Below are positions 52,801-57,560 of a stretch of DNA of 64,000 bases, piece by piece. Position 1 is the first letter of the stretch. Each line of letters begins with the position of its first letter. The translations under genes and the position numbers were made by a program. This stretch comes from Owenia fusiformis (lineage: Eukaryota > Annelida > Polychaeta > Sabellida > Oweniidae). The stretch covers positions 20,349,181 through 20,413,180 of the forward strand of contig CAIIXF020000010.1 in assembly GCA_903813345.2 (NCBI GenBank), written 5' to 3'. The notes below the pieces were generated by a model. That model was not told the origin of the DNA, did no database searches, and saw only the letters and a program-made list of their open reading frames with translations.

Positions 52801-55733
52801 ACTGTACTTACATGGGATGACTAGCTCGATCATATTGTACTTACATGGGATATAGCTAGATCATACTGTACTTACATGGGACGAAGCTTGATCATATTGT
52901 ACTTACATGGGATATAGCTAGATCATTCTGTACTTACATGGGATGTAGCTTGATCATACTGTGCTACAGGCTCAAATATATGTACCACTTCTCCATAGGA
53001 AGCTGCTATCTGGAAAGTCAGTAATAAATTGTGAGATTAATAAAAAATATCTTCAAATCACATTATCTGTAAGATAAAAAGATAAGTAGCCTTGCCCAAG
53101 TCGGTCTCTTTTACTTATCTTGATTTCTATTATGACCGCCTTGTACCAAAGAGAAAGCCACGTGCTTTACCGACAGTTTGTTGATGTCGGTAAAATTTGA
53201 CCAATCAACGACGGCCCTGTAGTGTTAGCTCATTATAATGCACGGTCAAAAACAAGTACACTTTTCACCGGGACTTTTCACGAACAAATCTTGCACGAAT
53301 CTGAGCACGAATTCATCATGAAAATACAAATATTTTATCAGATAAATATCAATGAGAGTTTAGTGGATGCCGGGGCATCGATCGGATAACCAAAGGTGAG
53401 AAGATTTCAACAATAAACGTTGAAACGATCGCTGAACATGTAGGCTGAGATTCAATCACCGATCGACGACAACATGACCCGCTACATTGGACTAGGTCTT
53501 TGTGCATTTTCATCGCGAAATCAGTTTTAAATCAACATTGAATCGCATGATTTAATTTTATATTAATGACTCTTACCTTCCAACATGTCCAATGTACATT
53601 TAATTACATATTATATTGTAACTCTAACGAAACACTCGATCAGATCATTTAGTGTAGATGGGAAGTTTGTTTTGTTTATGCAGCTCAACCTGATGATAAC
53701 GTTTTGATTGGTCATTCAGCCTGAAGTCACACGTTGTGTCCACGCGATATCTGTCAATCAATAAGGTTTCGCGATACCCCTGATAGCGTAGGTATTATGG
53801 AAATCTCGAAACCGTTGAATATTTCAGCATAATAACAGCGGAGATGTATTGGATTGTACAAGGCGGTAATAATTCAAGATCAGATAAGTTAAAAAAATAC
53901 CGACTTGGGCAAGGCTAAAAGATAAGGTCTTTGTTGGGATTTGATGGTGAGATACATCTCTCAACGGATGACTTAAATGTCCCAGGATATTGAACATATC
54001 AAAAATCTCCCATTACAATCAACCTCTAATTTCAAAAAAAGTGGATGGGGAGATGATAGATCAGTATATGGTACCTACCTTGCCTGTCTCTAGGGAGCAG
54101 TCAATACAACTGACTTGTATGTTGCCATGGGTTACTCCTGGAATCACTTGTACTCTCTGGAAGTCACTAGCTAAGATCACTATGTCACAACCAGCAGCAT
54201 AGACCTAGTACAAGTGCAAACATTTAAACAATTTTATTCACGGTTGATAAGTAATTTTCTCTACTTTCGATTTTTAACTTTCTTGTAGGCATCAGGCATG
54301 AAGCTACAAAGACATTAGTGTTTTACAGCTATTTGTTGATGAGTTTCAAAAGGGAGAAGTAAGATTGTTAAAAAAATAAAGGATGGTACCAGAATCAGAC
54401 CTATCTCGATAATATTTCAGGGCATCAAAATTAAAAGGAAAGATGGGTGTAAAAAACAGCATGTGAATATGGGAAAAGAAGGTGAAAATGAATGAAAATG
54501 AAATGTTCATACAAATTGTTCAGTAAAACTTAAAAAATACACTCTAAAGTAATTGGAGAACATGTTTGGAATATTAAGAGATCAGGCTTCCAAACAAATC
54601 CCAATATGAATGAGGTTGGATGCTGTATTAGTTTATTGCAGATACATAGGGATTAAAATCAAAACCAACATCTTTAAGAGTCCGTGAATTACTGCATTCA
54701 TGATCCAAGAATCAGATTTTGCATGTGTTCGATATGTTTTGCATACTAAAACTTCTGAAACTGAGTTATCTAAGTGGAGGAATGCATAATAAATACTTGG
54801 TGCCAAATTTATGTATTGACAAATTCTTTTTCTAGTTTTGATTTATGCACAGATGTGGCGTTCCACCAAATATCAGTTGTTACTTAATTATTTTCACATC
54901 AGACATGGTTGGATGACATGTCACCAAATTAAAATTCGAGGGTCAATACATTATTTCGTGATAGGGGCAAAGCCTTCCCAGAAGTCAACACAAGGAAAAA
55001 AGGAAAAGTCAAAAAAGCATTTACAGAAATTTCAATCAAGTAGAAGGGGTGTAATGTCAACACCATTTTGGGGTAACTTCGACACCTTGTTGTTTATTTG
55101 CTCTATTTTCCGATCTAGGGGGAAGCCATGTTTTTTTCCTTATGTCGACATTACCCCACCCATCGATGTTTCACCCCTTTGCCCTAGATCTACTGTGCTT
55201 ATGCTTCATCATAAACAAAAAAAGGTGATATGGTTTCATAGAAATGTGTGTTCTAGCCTCTAGAAGGTAGACAAGACTTCCAGTCTTTACATGTAGGTAA
55301 CTCTTATATTTCAGGTTCCACAGACGCAGTCAGGCCATGAAAAAAGCACAGGGGCTTGGCTGGAGTGCCGGGCAAGCCCTCCGATAAGTGTGTACTGGTC
55401 ACTACTTCGATCAGTACAAACACGTCGGAGGGCTTGCCCGACCCTCCAGACAACACAGTCAGAGAGAATGTTTCTGGCGAAATTCTGGGATTTCAAATAC
55501 TTGAAGGTATAGATATAGTTCCAGGGCAGTTCGAAGAACGTATTAGATGTCCGTGCCAGACAAGCCCCTGTGGAAAAAAGTAGGAGGGTTTTGATTGTCG
55601 AAACACAAACACTGGATTTTTGCCCCTCCTCCTCAAATTTACTTACCGTAAAATGGATTCCCTCCACATTTCCAATGGCAAAGCAATGGTCCCCTGCATT
55701 CACAGCTCCTGTGAGGACTTGGTGGCGATTCAT
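6920..55733 (-). CDS. DMXL: DmX-like protein (rabconnectin-3 alpha), N-terminal ~2100 codons, 27 exons
   Basis: WD40 scaffold related to vertebrate DMXL1/DMXL2 and yeast Rav1. In the family it works with rabconnectin-3 beta (WDR7) to promote V-ATPase assembly and acidification of vesicles and endosomes. I traced these exons by hand: 55647-55733, 54079-54204, 52938-53009, 52500-52578, 51720-51843, 51216-51282, 50669-50841, 50220-50405, 49744-49928, 48979-49137, 48320-48445, 46734-46867, 46131-46252, 44668-45315, 44281-44413, 43347-43502, 14955-15174, 14435-14535, 13381-13639, 13011-13151, 12452-12741, 10883-12158, 10037-10191, 9195-9314, 8801-8898, 8029-8194, 6920-7813. All introns are GT-AG, phases join without a break, and the total is 6297 nt (2099 codons). 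Exon 27 ends at a GTAAAT donor, so more exons must follow to the left. I found none before the window edge. The start MNRHQVLTGAVN matches the conserved family N-terminus. Confidence 0.96.
8029..10191 (-). CDS. DMXL: DMXL exons 23-26: end of the Rav1p_C region
   Basis: Exon 23 encodes CGLRFLLSMKLHIYLLRSLP and IVWAFHSEAEE. Exon 24 encodes ELLGMIPSVAKGEPTWKELS and FGVGWWVRNDNTLRRLFEK. Exon 25 encodes DPLDAAIFYLAMKKKMLLWG. Exon 26 encodes DRWRRAALKNAFALLGRQRF and AAAFFLLAGALRDAIE. The order and near-identity to vertebrate DMXL are clear. Intron 25 carries a six-copy 69-bp minisatellite, intron 23 (9315-10036) an interspersed repeat and a 17-bp minisatellite, and intron 22 a TIR element. Confidence 0.95.
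8226..8636 (-). repeat. minisatellite, 68-69 bp unit, 6 copies, in a DMXL intron
   Basis: Units start at 8226, 8295, 8364, 8432, 8501 and 8569 (AACTCATGAATGAATGAG, then ACATGTATAATACAATAAAA). Two subtypes alternate: ATTCACAAAGGGCAATAC and ATTAACAAAGGGAATAC, which suggests amplification of a dimer. The array lies between exons 25 and 26, close to the acceptor of exon 26. Confidence 0.92.
9360..9835. mobile_element. interspersed repeat copy (CTCAGGCGTTGTTTCCTAAA family)
   Basis: Contains CTCAGGCGTTGTTTCCTAAA with a nearby CATGCAAAGGTTTGGAAA, plus GCAAGGTGTGTCCAATTCCA. The same blocks, rearranged in orientation, occur at about 59520-59905, and a diverged shorter copy at about 26068-26215. It lies in the DMXL intron between exons 23 and 24. 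No coding capacity was seen. Confidence 0.7.
9812..9972. repeat. degenerate ~17-bp tandem repeat (GAACCATAATAGCTA)
   Basis: About nine imperfect copies of a unit resembling GAACCATAATAGCTAG, alternating with GGACCATAAT variants. Intronic. Confidence 0.75.
10275..10480. mobile_element. TIR element containing a 30-bp match to DMXL exon 22
   Basis: Left end ACAGTGAAACCTCTAAAGTG and GAACACC; right end GGTGTTCC and, after an AT-rich gap, TTTTACTGTA. This gives an imperfect inverted repeat typical of a MITE. A diverged half of the same family is at about 12840-12870. The stretch 10361-10390 inside it is identical to exon 22 coding sequence 11141-11170. Confidence 0.65.
10883..12158 (-). CDS. DMXL: DMXL exon 22: large Rav1p_C exon
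   Basis: 1276 nt and 425 codons, the largest exon seen. It encodes YVEEIRWMKLRSIEFATADA, LPMHISWVRDGILVVGMDNE with MHVYSQW, then CGLFEAARLANPVLPQYHP, LLELLNFGKIRRVKAILAHL and HTHLPGLTNLDQMYLLALAD. These are hallmark DMXL/Rav1 blocks. Between them is an acidic low-complexity tract (SVDKDDDDLDDTFTDE). The DNA encoding part of that tract, 11141-11170, is repeated exactly for 30 bp at 10361-10390 in the following intron. Confidence 0.96.
12452..15174 (-). CDS. DMXL: DMXL exons 17-21: start of the Rav1p_C region
   Basis: Exon 17 encodes HTQLLHVFQQQL and FQEDFYLLVLEK, ending in SLVHMWRIII. Exon 18 is a short polar exon. Exon 19 has PYLISTACSDSKVRFWRCK (a WD repeat) and YNWVEWHMV. Exon 20 has GKPIAVCCAYSGRVAVAYRL. 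Exon 21 ends QLDWVSTEDGSHILTIGLGF. All are typical of Rav1p_C (Rav1/DMXL C-terminal-type domain). The intron before exon 17 (15175-43346) is the largest in the window. A TIR repeat half with GTGTTCCACTTTCAGAGG lies at about 12840-12870 between exons 20 and 21. Confidence 0.94.
16497..17021. mobile_element. hAT-type MITE with 8-bp target duplication
   Basis: Left end TAGGGGTGGGACGG, right end CCGTCCCATCCCTA, an inverted repeat of about 14 bp with one mismatch. It is flanked on both sides by GTATTTAG (16489-16496 and 17022-17029), a perfect 8-bp target-site duplication as made by hAT transposases. The interior has repeated CCGAAC/TTCGGAT motifs towards both ends and no transposase frame. Confidence 0.9.
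17623..17630 (+). promoter_or_regulatory. TATA box of gene A
   Basis: TATAAAAG lies 98 bp before the ATG of gene A. This leaves room for a short 5' UTR of about 70 nt starting near 17655. Confidence 0.6.
17728..19445 (+). CDS. secreted cysteine-rich protein A (nested gene A)
   Basis: Five exons: 17728-17776, 18204-18380, 18570-18764, 18942-19095, 19265-19445 (756 nt, 251 aa). Exon 1 encodes a signal peptide (MNLMTVALALMLSVLTG; cleavage likely after VNA at the start of exon 2). Exon 2 has 7 Cys (C-x5-C-x5-C-x6-C spacing, then GDPC-x5-QC-x4-NC). Exon 3 has 9 Cys with the core YCTTGGLGTLVKGYC. Exons 4-5 form the shared C-terminal domain: VNVTYSCTFIRTGEFG with an NVT glycosylation site, then ARKGEFSAEV and three closing Cys. 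Introns 1-3 are phase 1 and intron 4 is phase 2. The total of 22 Cys suggests an extracellular disulfide-rich protein. The family is unknown to me; the 7-Cys part loosely resembles EB/Dickkopf-type modules. AATAAA follows at 19558. The gene lies antisense in a DMXL intron. Confidence 0.87.
19558..19563 (+). terminator. polyadenylation signal of gene A
   Basis: AATAAA, 113 bp after the gene A stop codon, in an AT-rich context. It is the first canonical signal downstream. Confidence 0.6.
19850..20500 (+). mobile_element. ATGGCGGCCATTTT-unit repeat (copy 2)
   Basis: Same ends as the copy at 3081-3953: GCCAAAGCGTAGCAAATCCC on the left, and TTGAGTTATTGCCTGGACAG with GGAGGCGTTCCC on the right. It is shorter, with about two internal units. 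It follows gene A directly, as copy 3 follows gene B. Confidence 0.85.
20639..21854. mobile_element. TIR element of 1216 bp with TA duplication, filled with TATACTGAAAGTATAC repeats
   Basis: Left end CCCAGCCTATTGCCAGGTAT, right end ATACCTGGCAATGGGCTGGG, inverted repeats of at least 20 bp with one mismatch, flanked by TA. The interior is a dense array of degenerate near-palindromes around TATACTGAAAGTATACC in several arrangements. The paralogous segment at about 28420-28430 reads AACCTACACTATGCC without the element, an exact empty site with one TA. Confidence 0.93.
22911..27967 (+). CDS. secreted multi-domain cysteine-rich protein B (nested gene B)
   Basis: Nine exons: 22911-22983, 23449-23586, 23940-24078, 24693-24859, 25417-25572, 26284-26442, 26798-26992, 27406-27562, 27781-27967 (1371 nt, 456 aa). 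Exon 1 encodes a signal peptide (LNLLLFVIARAEA). Exons 2-4 encode a galactose-binding-like beta-sandwich: TIDITADDEYNLFVNGKKVG, VKVIAVKG, then WNQPGFNDRNWPAAVEF. This pattern is common in extracellular carbohydrate-binding modules. Exons 5 and 6 are two diverged copies of the 7-Cys module (KYWCNKGTCTPMV and RYWCDNGICVPMV). Exon 7 is the 195-nt 9-Cys module (ETCKIDNEC, KYCTTGGL). Exons 8-9 are the shared C-terminal domain (VNVTYNCIFLRKGEFG; GTSPQIFSG). All joins keep frame. The galactose-binding part could instead belong to a separate gene, but no stop or polyA signal separates it. Sugar binding is inferred. Confidence 0.82.
28166..28171 (+). terminator. polyadenylation signal of gene B
   Basis: AATAAA about 200 bp after the gene B stop codon, preceded by an A-rich run. 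Confidence 0.5.
28320..28640 (+). repeat. segmental duplication of the region 3' of gene A
   Basis: Closely similar to 20500-20638 joined to 21855-22015. Shared landmarks are CTGCATAAGTCATA, AATAGAAAAGCCAACAAAAG, AACATCCCAACAGGACTGTT and CCAAATGTGCCAACCA. It shows that the spacer downstream of genes A and B derives from one duplicated unit. Confidence 0.85.
28686..29938 (+). mobile_element. ATGGCGGCCATTTT-unit repeat (copy 3), 135-bp internal units
   Basis: Longest copy of the family. Internal units begin with AAAATGGCGGCC at about 28902, 29037, 29172, 29307 and 29441, a spacing of 134-135 bp. Left end AACGCCAAAGCGTAGCGAAT; right end TATCCCTCCGAACTTCGTTC. Long frames on both strands here are repeat translations. 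Confidence 0.9.
29939..30143 (+). pseudogene. truncated copy of gene A intron 1 end and exon 2 start
   Basis: Aligns with 18049-18245 at high identity: ATTTTACATTTGGTGACTAT, GACTTTTTCATTTTGGAGAT, then a preserved acceptor (TTTCCTAG) and codons for VNAVKSCDDDGECK. Similarity stops abruptly after GGGAGTGTAAG, so only 14-15 codons of the 7-Cys exon remain. It abuts the right end of repeat copy 3. It is a broken paralogue, not a functional exon as far as can be seen. Confidence 0.85.
30144..31460. other. non-coding spacer between genes B and C with an internal duplication
   Basis: Apart from the remnant at 30600-30725, two diverged copies of a roughly 180-bp block lie at about 30150-30320 and 30850-31030 (landmarks GTTCGGG, GGAAC-x3-TAGTT, GGTCGGAACTGATT/GGTCAGAACTAATG, TGGAAG). 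No gene seen. Confidence 0.55.
30600..30725 (+). pseudogene. remnant of a gene B-like intron upstream of the 9-Cys exon
   Basis: Resembles 26660-26765, the intron just before gene B exon 7: AATGACTGAATG, CTTCTTAAAC, and GAACAATAAAGG followed by AAAGA. The expected 9-Cys exon does not follow. Together with 29939-30143 it points to a lost gene copy between B and C. Confidence 0.5.
31470..31477 (+). promoter_or_regulatory. TATA box of gene C
   Basis: TATAAAAG, 53 bp before the gene C ATG, the same octamer as in front of gene A. The implied 5' UTR would be short, about 20 nt. Confidence 0.5.
31523..33864 (+). CDS. secreted cysteine-rich protein C (nested gene C)
   Basis: Five exons: 31523-31565, 32097-32261, 32572-32766, 33148-33304, 33675-33864 (750 nt, 249 aa). 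Signal peptide MSAFLLAVVVIATTG. The 7-Cys module contains ECKYRYWCDKKLHKCLPMV, closest to the two gene B copies. The 9-Cys module has CEETCRVDNDC and GYRCGRSAEC, again B-like. The C-terminal domain has VNVTYHCDFVRRGQFG and KKGEFTANIGAVMKPC and ends NRHCYLYAGQK. Introns 1-3 are phase 1 and intron 4 phase 2, as in the other members. It has the basic architecture without added domains. Function unknown; an extracellular role is inferred from the signal peptide and 22 Cys. AATAAA follows at 33943. Confidence 0.88.
33943..33948 (+). terminator. polyadenylation signal of gene C
   Basis: AATAAA, 79 bp after the gene C stop codon. Confidence 0.65.
33965..35600. other. spacer between genes C and D with diverged tandem repeats
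   Basis: At 34440-34620 two units contain GGTCAAATCTCAAATCTAAA and CAGATTTGAA motifs; related inverted sequence occurs at 61560-61790. At about 34630-35000 four very diverged units of about 110-120 bp share CATGTGAACC/CAGCTGAACC, ATCCTG and ACAATATGCAC. No gene seen. Confidence 0.6.
35636..37671 (+). CDS. secreted cysteine-rich protein D (nested gene D)
   Basis: Five exons: 35636-35684, 36225-36380, 36704-36898, 37014-37167, 37485-37671 (741 nt, 246 aa). Signal peptide MKGIIIICFLTLATSLG. The 7-Cys module reads CDNHGDCRSEWYCED and ends KPPGACNRSAQCIGGSQC. The 9-Cys module has CSERCRADPDC, KYCTTGGLVALVKGYC and CSRSHECRKNLFC. The C-terminal domain has MINVTYSCTFVRRGEFGPLP, NGTSPLTFNGS and ARKGEFTAEI. 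It is closest to E in the 7-Cys module and to A in the C-terminal domain. The exon 2 acceptor (TTTTTGAAG) was chosen by alignment with gene E. An upstream ATG at 36080 opens a frame into exon 2 but has no signal peptide. No clear polyA signal was found close by. Confidence 0.86.
37672..39498. other. spacer between genes D and E with a strong hairpin
   Basis: At 37774-37905 a pair of inverted arms, CTTGAAGTGCAATACAGGAT continuing ATATTCTGCT and AGCAGAATATATCCTGTATT continuing GTACTTCAA, form a stem of about 30 bp with few mismatches. It is probably a MITE end pair or hairpin repeat. The rest is AT-rich, and no gene was seen. TATAAACT at 39431 is a weak TATA candidate for gene E. Confidence 0.6.
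39499..42320 (+). CDS. secreted cysteine-rich protein E with WxxW domain (nested gene E)
   Basis: Seven exons: 39499-39544, 39988-40128, 40584-40666, 40861-41050, 41264-41461, 41720-41876, 42137-42320 (999 nt, 332 aa). Signal peptide MQSLIIYLIVVVVFTG. The 7-Cys module contains SKWYCKDGKC and PPGACDRSVECIGGS. The third and fourth exons encode a WxxW domain (as in mucins and CILP): WSEWLNQDKPSGKGDYEL, then CDNPTAIECRTV, GLGCTNNQQ and CQNYEVRYYC. This pair enters at phase 1, is split at phase 0 and leaves at phase 1. Then come the 9-Cys module (198 nt, one codon longer) and the C-terminal domain. The latter is more diverged: NVYVTYSC has lost the NVT glycosylation site, and KGEF has become PGIY. 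The WxxW assignment is by motif; function is unknown. Confidence 0.85.
42321..43346. other. spacer between gene E and DMXL exon 16
   Basis: No gene or clear repeat. Near 42920-43120 there are several loose copies of a CATGTGATATCA / TTGCATG motif, not a clean tandem array. Confidence 0.45.
43347..45315 (-). CDS. DMXL: DMXL exons 14-16: central beta-propeller segment
   Basis: Exon 14 (648 nt) is the second largest and encodes LDEYTPGAFRQAQLSFSSRI, AFPAGDA, NQWQLSFAENSKFATVLSVA and ELILWRVDPVGPL, all DMXL family blocks. Exon 15 encodes SPSALFVASDGQCLRVYQAV followed by DARSLLTGG. Exon 16 encodes VNIVSLQSTARPGCILELGA. The last roughly 40 nt of exon 15 with its GTATGT donor are copied several times in the intron that follows (43919-44280). 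After exon 16 comes the 28-kb intron with nested plus-strand genes. Confidence 0.93.
43919..44280 (-). repeat. 86-bp tandem repeat of the DMXL exon 15 end and donor
   Basis: Units begin (plus strand) with ACCTGAGATT at 44021, 44107, 44193 and 44279, exactly 86 bp apart, and a worn unit starts near 43919. The unit at 44279 is the real exon 15 end. The copies at 44107 and 44193 keep the coding sense RSLLTGGTSSKSQ followed by GTATGTAC. The one at 44021 has GTCTGT in place of the donor, and the outermost has lost it. Confidence 0.92.
45336..45860. repeat. duplicated block and hairpin in a DMXL intron
   Basis: ATGCTATGAAATGTAAAA to AAGCAGAGGATGAGG (45342-45410) recurs diverged at 45770-45850. Between them, GTAATATCATTGAATACACC (from about 45590) and GGTGTATTAAACGATATTAC (about 45675-45694) form inverted arms around a TAGGCACAAA/TTTGTGCCTA inner stem. 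No exon inside. Confidence 0.65.
46131..48445 (-). CDS. DMXL: DMXL exons 11-13: acidic and basic linker, then LDRKIEELL block
   Basis: Exon 11 encodes an acidic stretch (EEDECVDSGDDADD) followed by Ser/Thr/Pro/Gln repeats (STPQQ-type). Exon 12 is strongly basic at its start (EKKRRGLFKKRRSKARQQ), a possible nuclear-localisation-like or membrane-surface segment, and then Ser/Gln-rich. Exon 13 returns to a conserved block (LDRKIEELLRDW, FSIHPVDGSFLVW). Exons 11 and 12 are joined through a split Ser codon. A foldback-like element ends about 10 bp from the exon 11 donor. The linkers look fast-evolving; splicing is inferred from GT-AG sites and frame. Confidence 0.88.
47219..48309. mobile_element. 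foldback-like element with mirrored 16-bp arrays
   Basis: The left end has TTTACAAGGGTAACCGGACA and then about 11 copies of a 16-bp unit (GACAACTCATCCCCTA/G). The right end has about 10 copies of the reverse complement and then GGACAACTCATCCCC inverted with CCGTAAGCCTTTACA. The central roughly 700 bp are AT-rich without a gene. The right terminus stops about 10 bp from the donor of DMXL exon 11. Confidence 0.85.
48979..55733 (-). CDS. DMXL: DMXL exons 1-10: N-terminal WD40 region (residues 1-419)
   Basis: The encoded segment opens with MNRHQVLTGAVNAGDHC and then shows WD-repeat signatures in order: CDIVILASDFQRVQVIPG (exon 2), IAASYGEVVHIFEP (3), ILVTGGESIEMW (5), DGLFFATLGK (6), RLVKIWYE and HPRAVTGFSWRKTSKYMPR (7), and LLVTSCQDNICRIWSETVLP (8). 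Exons 9-10 carry HFHLATSINPDTDIP and NFVVHWLDNKELHFT. These are near-identical to vertebrate DMXL blocks and give the family assignment beyond doubt. Donor of exon 1 is GTAAGT at 55646-55641. Intron 1 holds a large nested palindrome and intron 2 a TIR element. The exon 3 donor is repeated in tandem in intron 3. Confidence 0.96.
52767..52783 (-). repeat. tRNA T-arm/B-box-like fragment, possible SINE remnant
   Basis: On the minus strand GTGGG-TTCGATC-CCCAC forms a perfect 5-bp stem with a 7-nt T-loop, the signature of a tRNA T arm and pol III B box. No acceptor stem, anticodon arm or A box is present upstream; that side is occupied by the 31-bp array. Probably a fragment of a tRNA-derived SINE. 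Confidence 0.4.
52795..52945 (-). repeat. 31-bp tandem repeat of the DMXL exon 3 donor
   Basis: TACTTACATGGGA recurs at 52805, 52838, 52869, 52900 and 52931 (spacing 33, 31, 31, 31). On the minus strand each unit reads approximately CATCCCATGTAAGTAC, the end of exon 3 with its GTAAGT donor. The unit at 52931 is the functional junction; the other four lie downstream of it in the intron. Confidence 0.93.
53087..53917. mobile_element. TIR element, 831 bp, long inverted ends
   Basis: Left end TAGCCTTGCCCAAGTCGGT and right end ACCGACTTGGGCAAGGCTA. Similarity continues inward through ACTTATCT and ACCGCCTTGTAC for about 65 bp. It lies between DMXL exons 2 and 3. No transposase frame was seen; the interior is less AT-rich than its surroundings. 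Confidence 0.9.
55349..55575. repeat. nested palindrome in DMXL intron 1
   Basis: Outer arms CACAGGGGCTTG (about 55349) and CAAGCCCCTGTG (about 55562). Inner arms CGGGCAAGCCCTCCGA (about 55369) and TCGGAGGGCTTGCCCG (about 55426), with GTACTGGTCA/GATCAGTAC continuing the stem. It lies about 75 bp downstream of exon 1. Confidence 0.8.
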
Positions 55734-57160
55734 AATTGTATGAATACCTATTACATACTTAGATATCCATCAAAATATTAGCAAAATAATGAAATAAATT
55801 GTAACCGGAAGTTGAGTTATTGATCTCATCAGCGCCACCTCTTAAAGAGTTGCAAAACTAATTATACGAACGACTAAAAATTACTAAAGTTGTTTGCATT
55901 TTCTAACTCTAATATAGTAGAGATTACAGTTATTCGCCTATGTCTATGTGCCAATGTCAGAAGAAGAAAAAGAAGAAAATAGCTCTAAAATGCTTTTTAT
56001 TTCAAGCTTCTAGCTCAATTCAATTAAATTATTTATTTTATAATTCTTATTAGTCGGCTTAAAAGACCCTGTACTCCCCCCCCCCTTTATCCTTCTCTCT
56101 CTCTCTCTCTCTCTGTATATTGCCAGGTAAAGAGAGTGAGGGTGACGGGGGGAGGTGTGGATGAGTCTTAGCAAGACTAAATTCTTATGATAATATACAC
56201 TACAAAAACAAGCCGCTGGACACCCTAGTGGGTGTATGTTGCGGTTTAACAGAAAGGACCTTATACACCCTCCATTGGGATCTCCCCATGGGGAAAAAAT
56301 AAAACATCTGATTTTTCAAAATGAGTATTCTGCTTCAATTATTACATTTATATGCACACTGGTATCTTGTTGACCTATATTCAGCACTGTATTGATGTAT
56401 AGACCACTTATTAGAGTCATAATTCAATCATGAAGTGTAGAGGCATAGATTCCAAACCAGGAAGCACTTTTGTGTCTGTCAAAATCCATTTACATCCTAC
56501 GCATCCCTGCATCTTATCCAAATATGTTACTACATAATGAAATATAATAGTATAATCTTTGGTTTTACAAACTTGTATGATATTTGATAAGTGTAAAAGT
56601 TGTTTTTGGAGCATTTTTCTATAGCCATTTTGTAGGGAAAAAGATGATGAAAAAATGTACAATCTTTTAATTTTAAGCATGACCTGAATCGATTGCAAAC
56701 TTCATATTTGCACATTTGATGAGATAAACCATTTGTGTCGTATTGTGAAATTATTAAGTTTGCAATCGATTCAGGTCATAGTGTATTTTTGGTATTTCTG
56801 TGATAATCAATGGAAACCAATGGCCTCTATTGGGATCTGCTGATATCCTCATGTTAAGTCAATGGTGCACATCCCCATGTAAGTCAATACAACCTTACTG
56901 AACGAAATGATCCCTATCTCAGCTTATGTGTGTCCGAGCACTTTAATATTTTCCAAAGTATCATATGACATTTTATTCTTCATGTTACACCTACGAATGA
57001 TTCATTTTGACCATAGGGATATTTGCCAATAATTGCACCTTGTCCTTTTTAAAATAACATCTAGCTCTAGACTACATATAAAAGAAAGCACTTATATTAT
57101 GTTACATGTAGGTATATAAAATGTTATTATCAATTACTTTAAGGATGTACAATGTCAGAA
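55734..57160. other. DMXL upstream region: CT-rich tract and a hairpin, no gene seen
   Basis: Holds the presumed DMXL 5' UTR and promoter, but no TATA box or other clear element near 55734-55950. A (C)n-(CT)n tract lies at 56078-56116. At 56677-56779 the arms TGACCTGAATCGATTGCAAA and TTTGCAATCGATTCAGGTCA form a 23-bp perfect stem around an AT-rich loop. Confidence 0.55.
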
Positions 57161-57163
57161 ATG

Positions 57164-57560
57164 TTATAAAAAAATCGGGTACCAGTATAAAATCAACAAT
57201 ACAGTATAATATTGCGATACATTACGATAGATGAGTAGTTTTTTATATGAAGATTTGAAAATATTTAGAGTGGAGCATTTTTTAATATCATCTGGTAGAG
57301 TATTCCAAAGATTAGGACCTAGATAGCGAAGGTAAAATTTAGAGCATTTAGGGATATGAAAATAGTCATGCAACTGTCTTGTGATGTGAAATGATGATGG
57401 ACATTAATGTTGATATCAAACAAGTCTTGAAATCGAGATTTTTTGGAAGATTTTATACATGAACTGACCAGTACAATATCTGTTAACATCAAAAATATTT
57501 AATATTTTAAGATCTTTAAATAGGGGAGTGGAGTGAGAAAGTCTATCCTTATTTAAATAA
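57164..57560 (-). pseudogene. remnant of non-LTR retrotransposon reverse transcriptase, C-terminal end
   Basis: The minus strand encodes LRYLGPNLWNTLPDDIKKCS followed by TLNIFKSSYKKLL, the conserved ending of LINE-type ORF2 proteins (pattern RxxGPxxWNxLPxxI, then SLxxFKxxLK). Upstream, interrupted by stops or frameshifts, are DVNRYCTGQFMYKI and HDYFHIPKCSKF, which fit the preceding part. Only the 3' end of the element is present, as usual for 5'-truncated LINE insertions. Family (CR1, RTE or L2-like) not decided. Confidence 0.72.
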
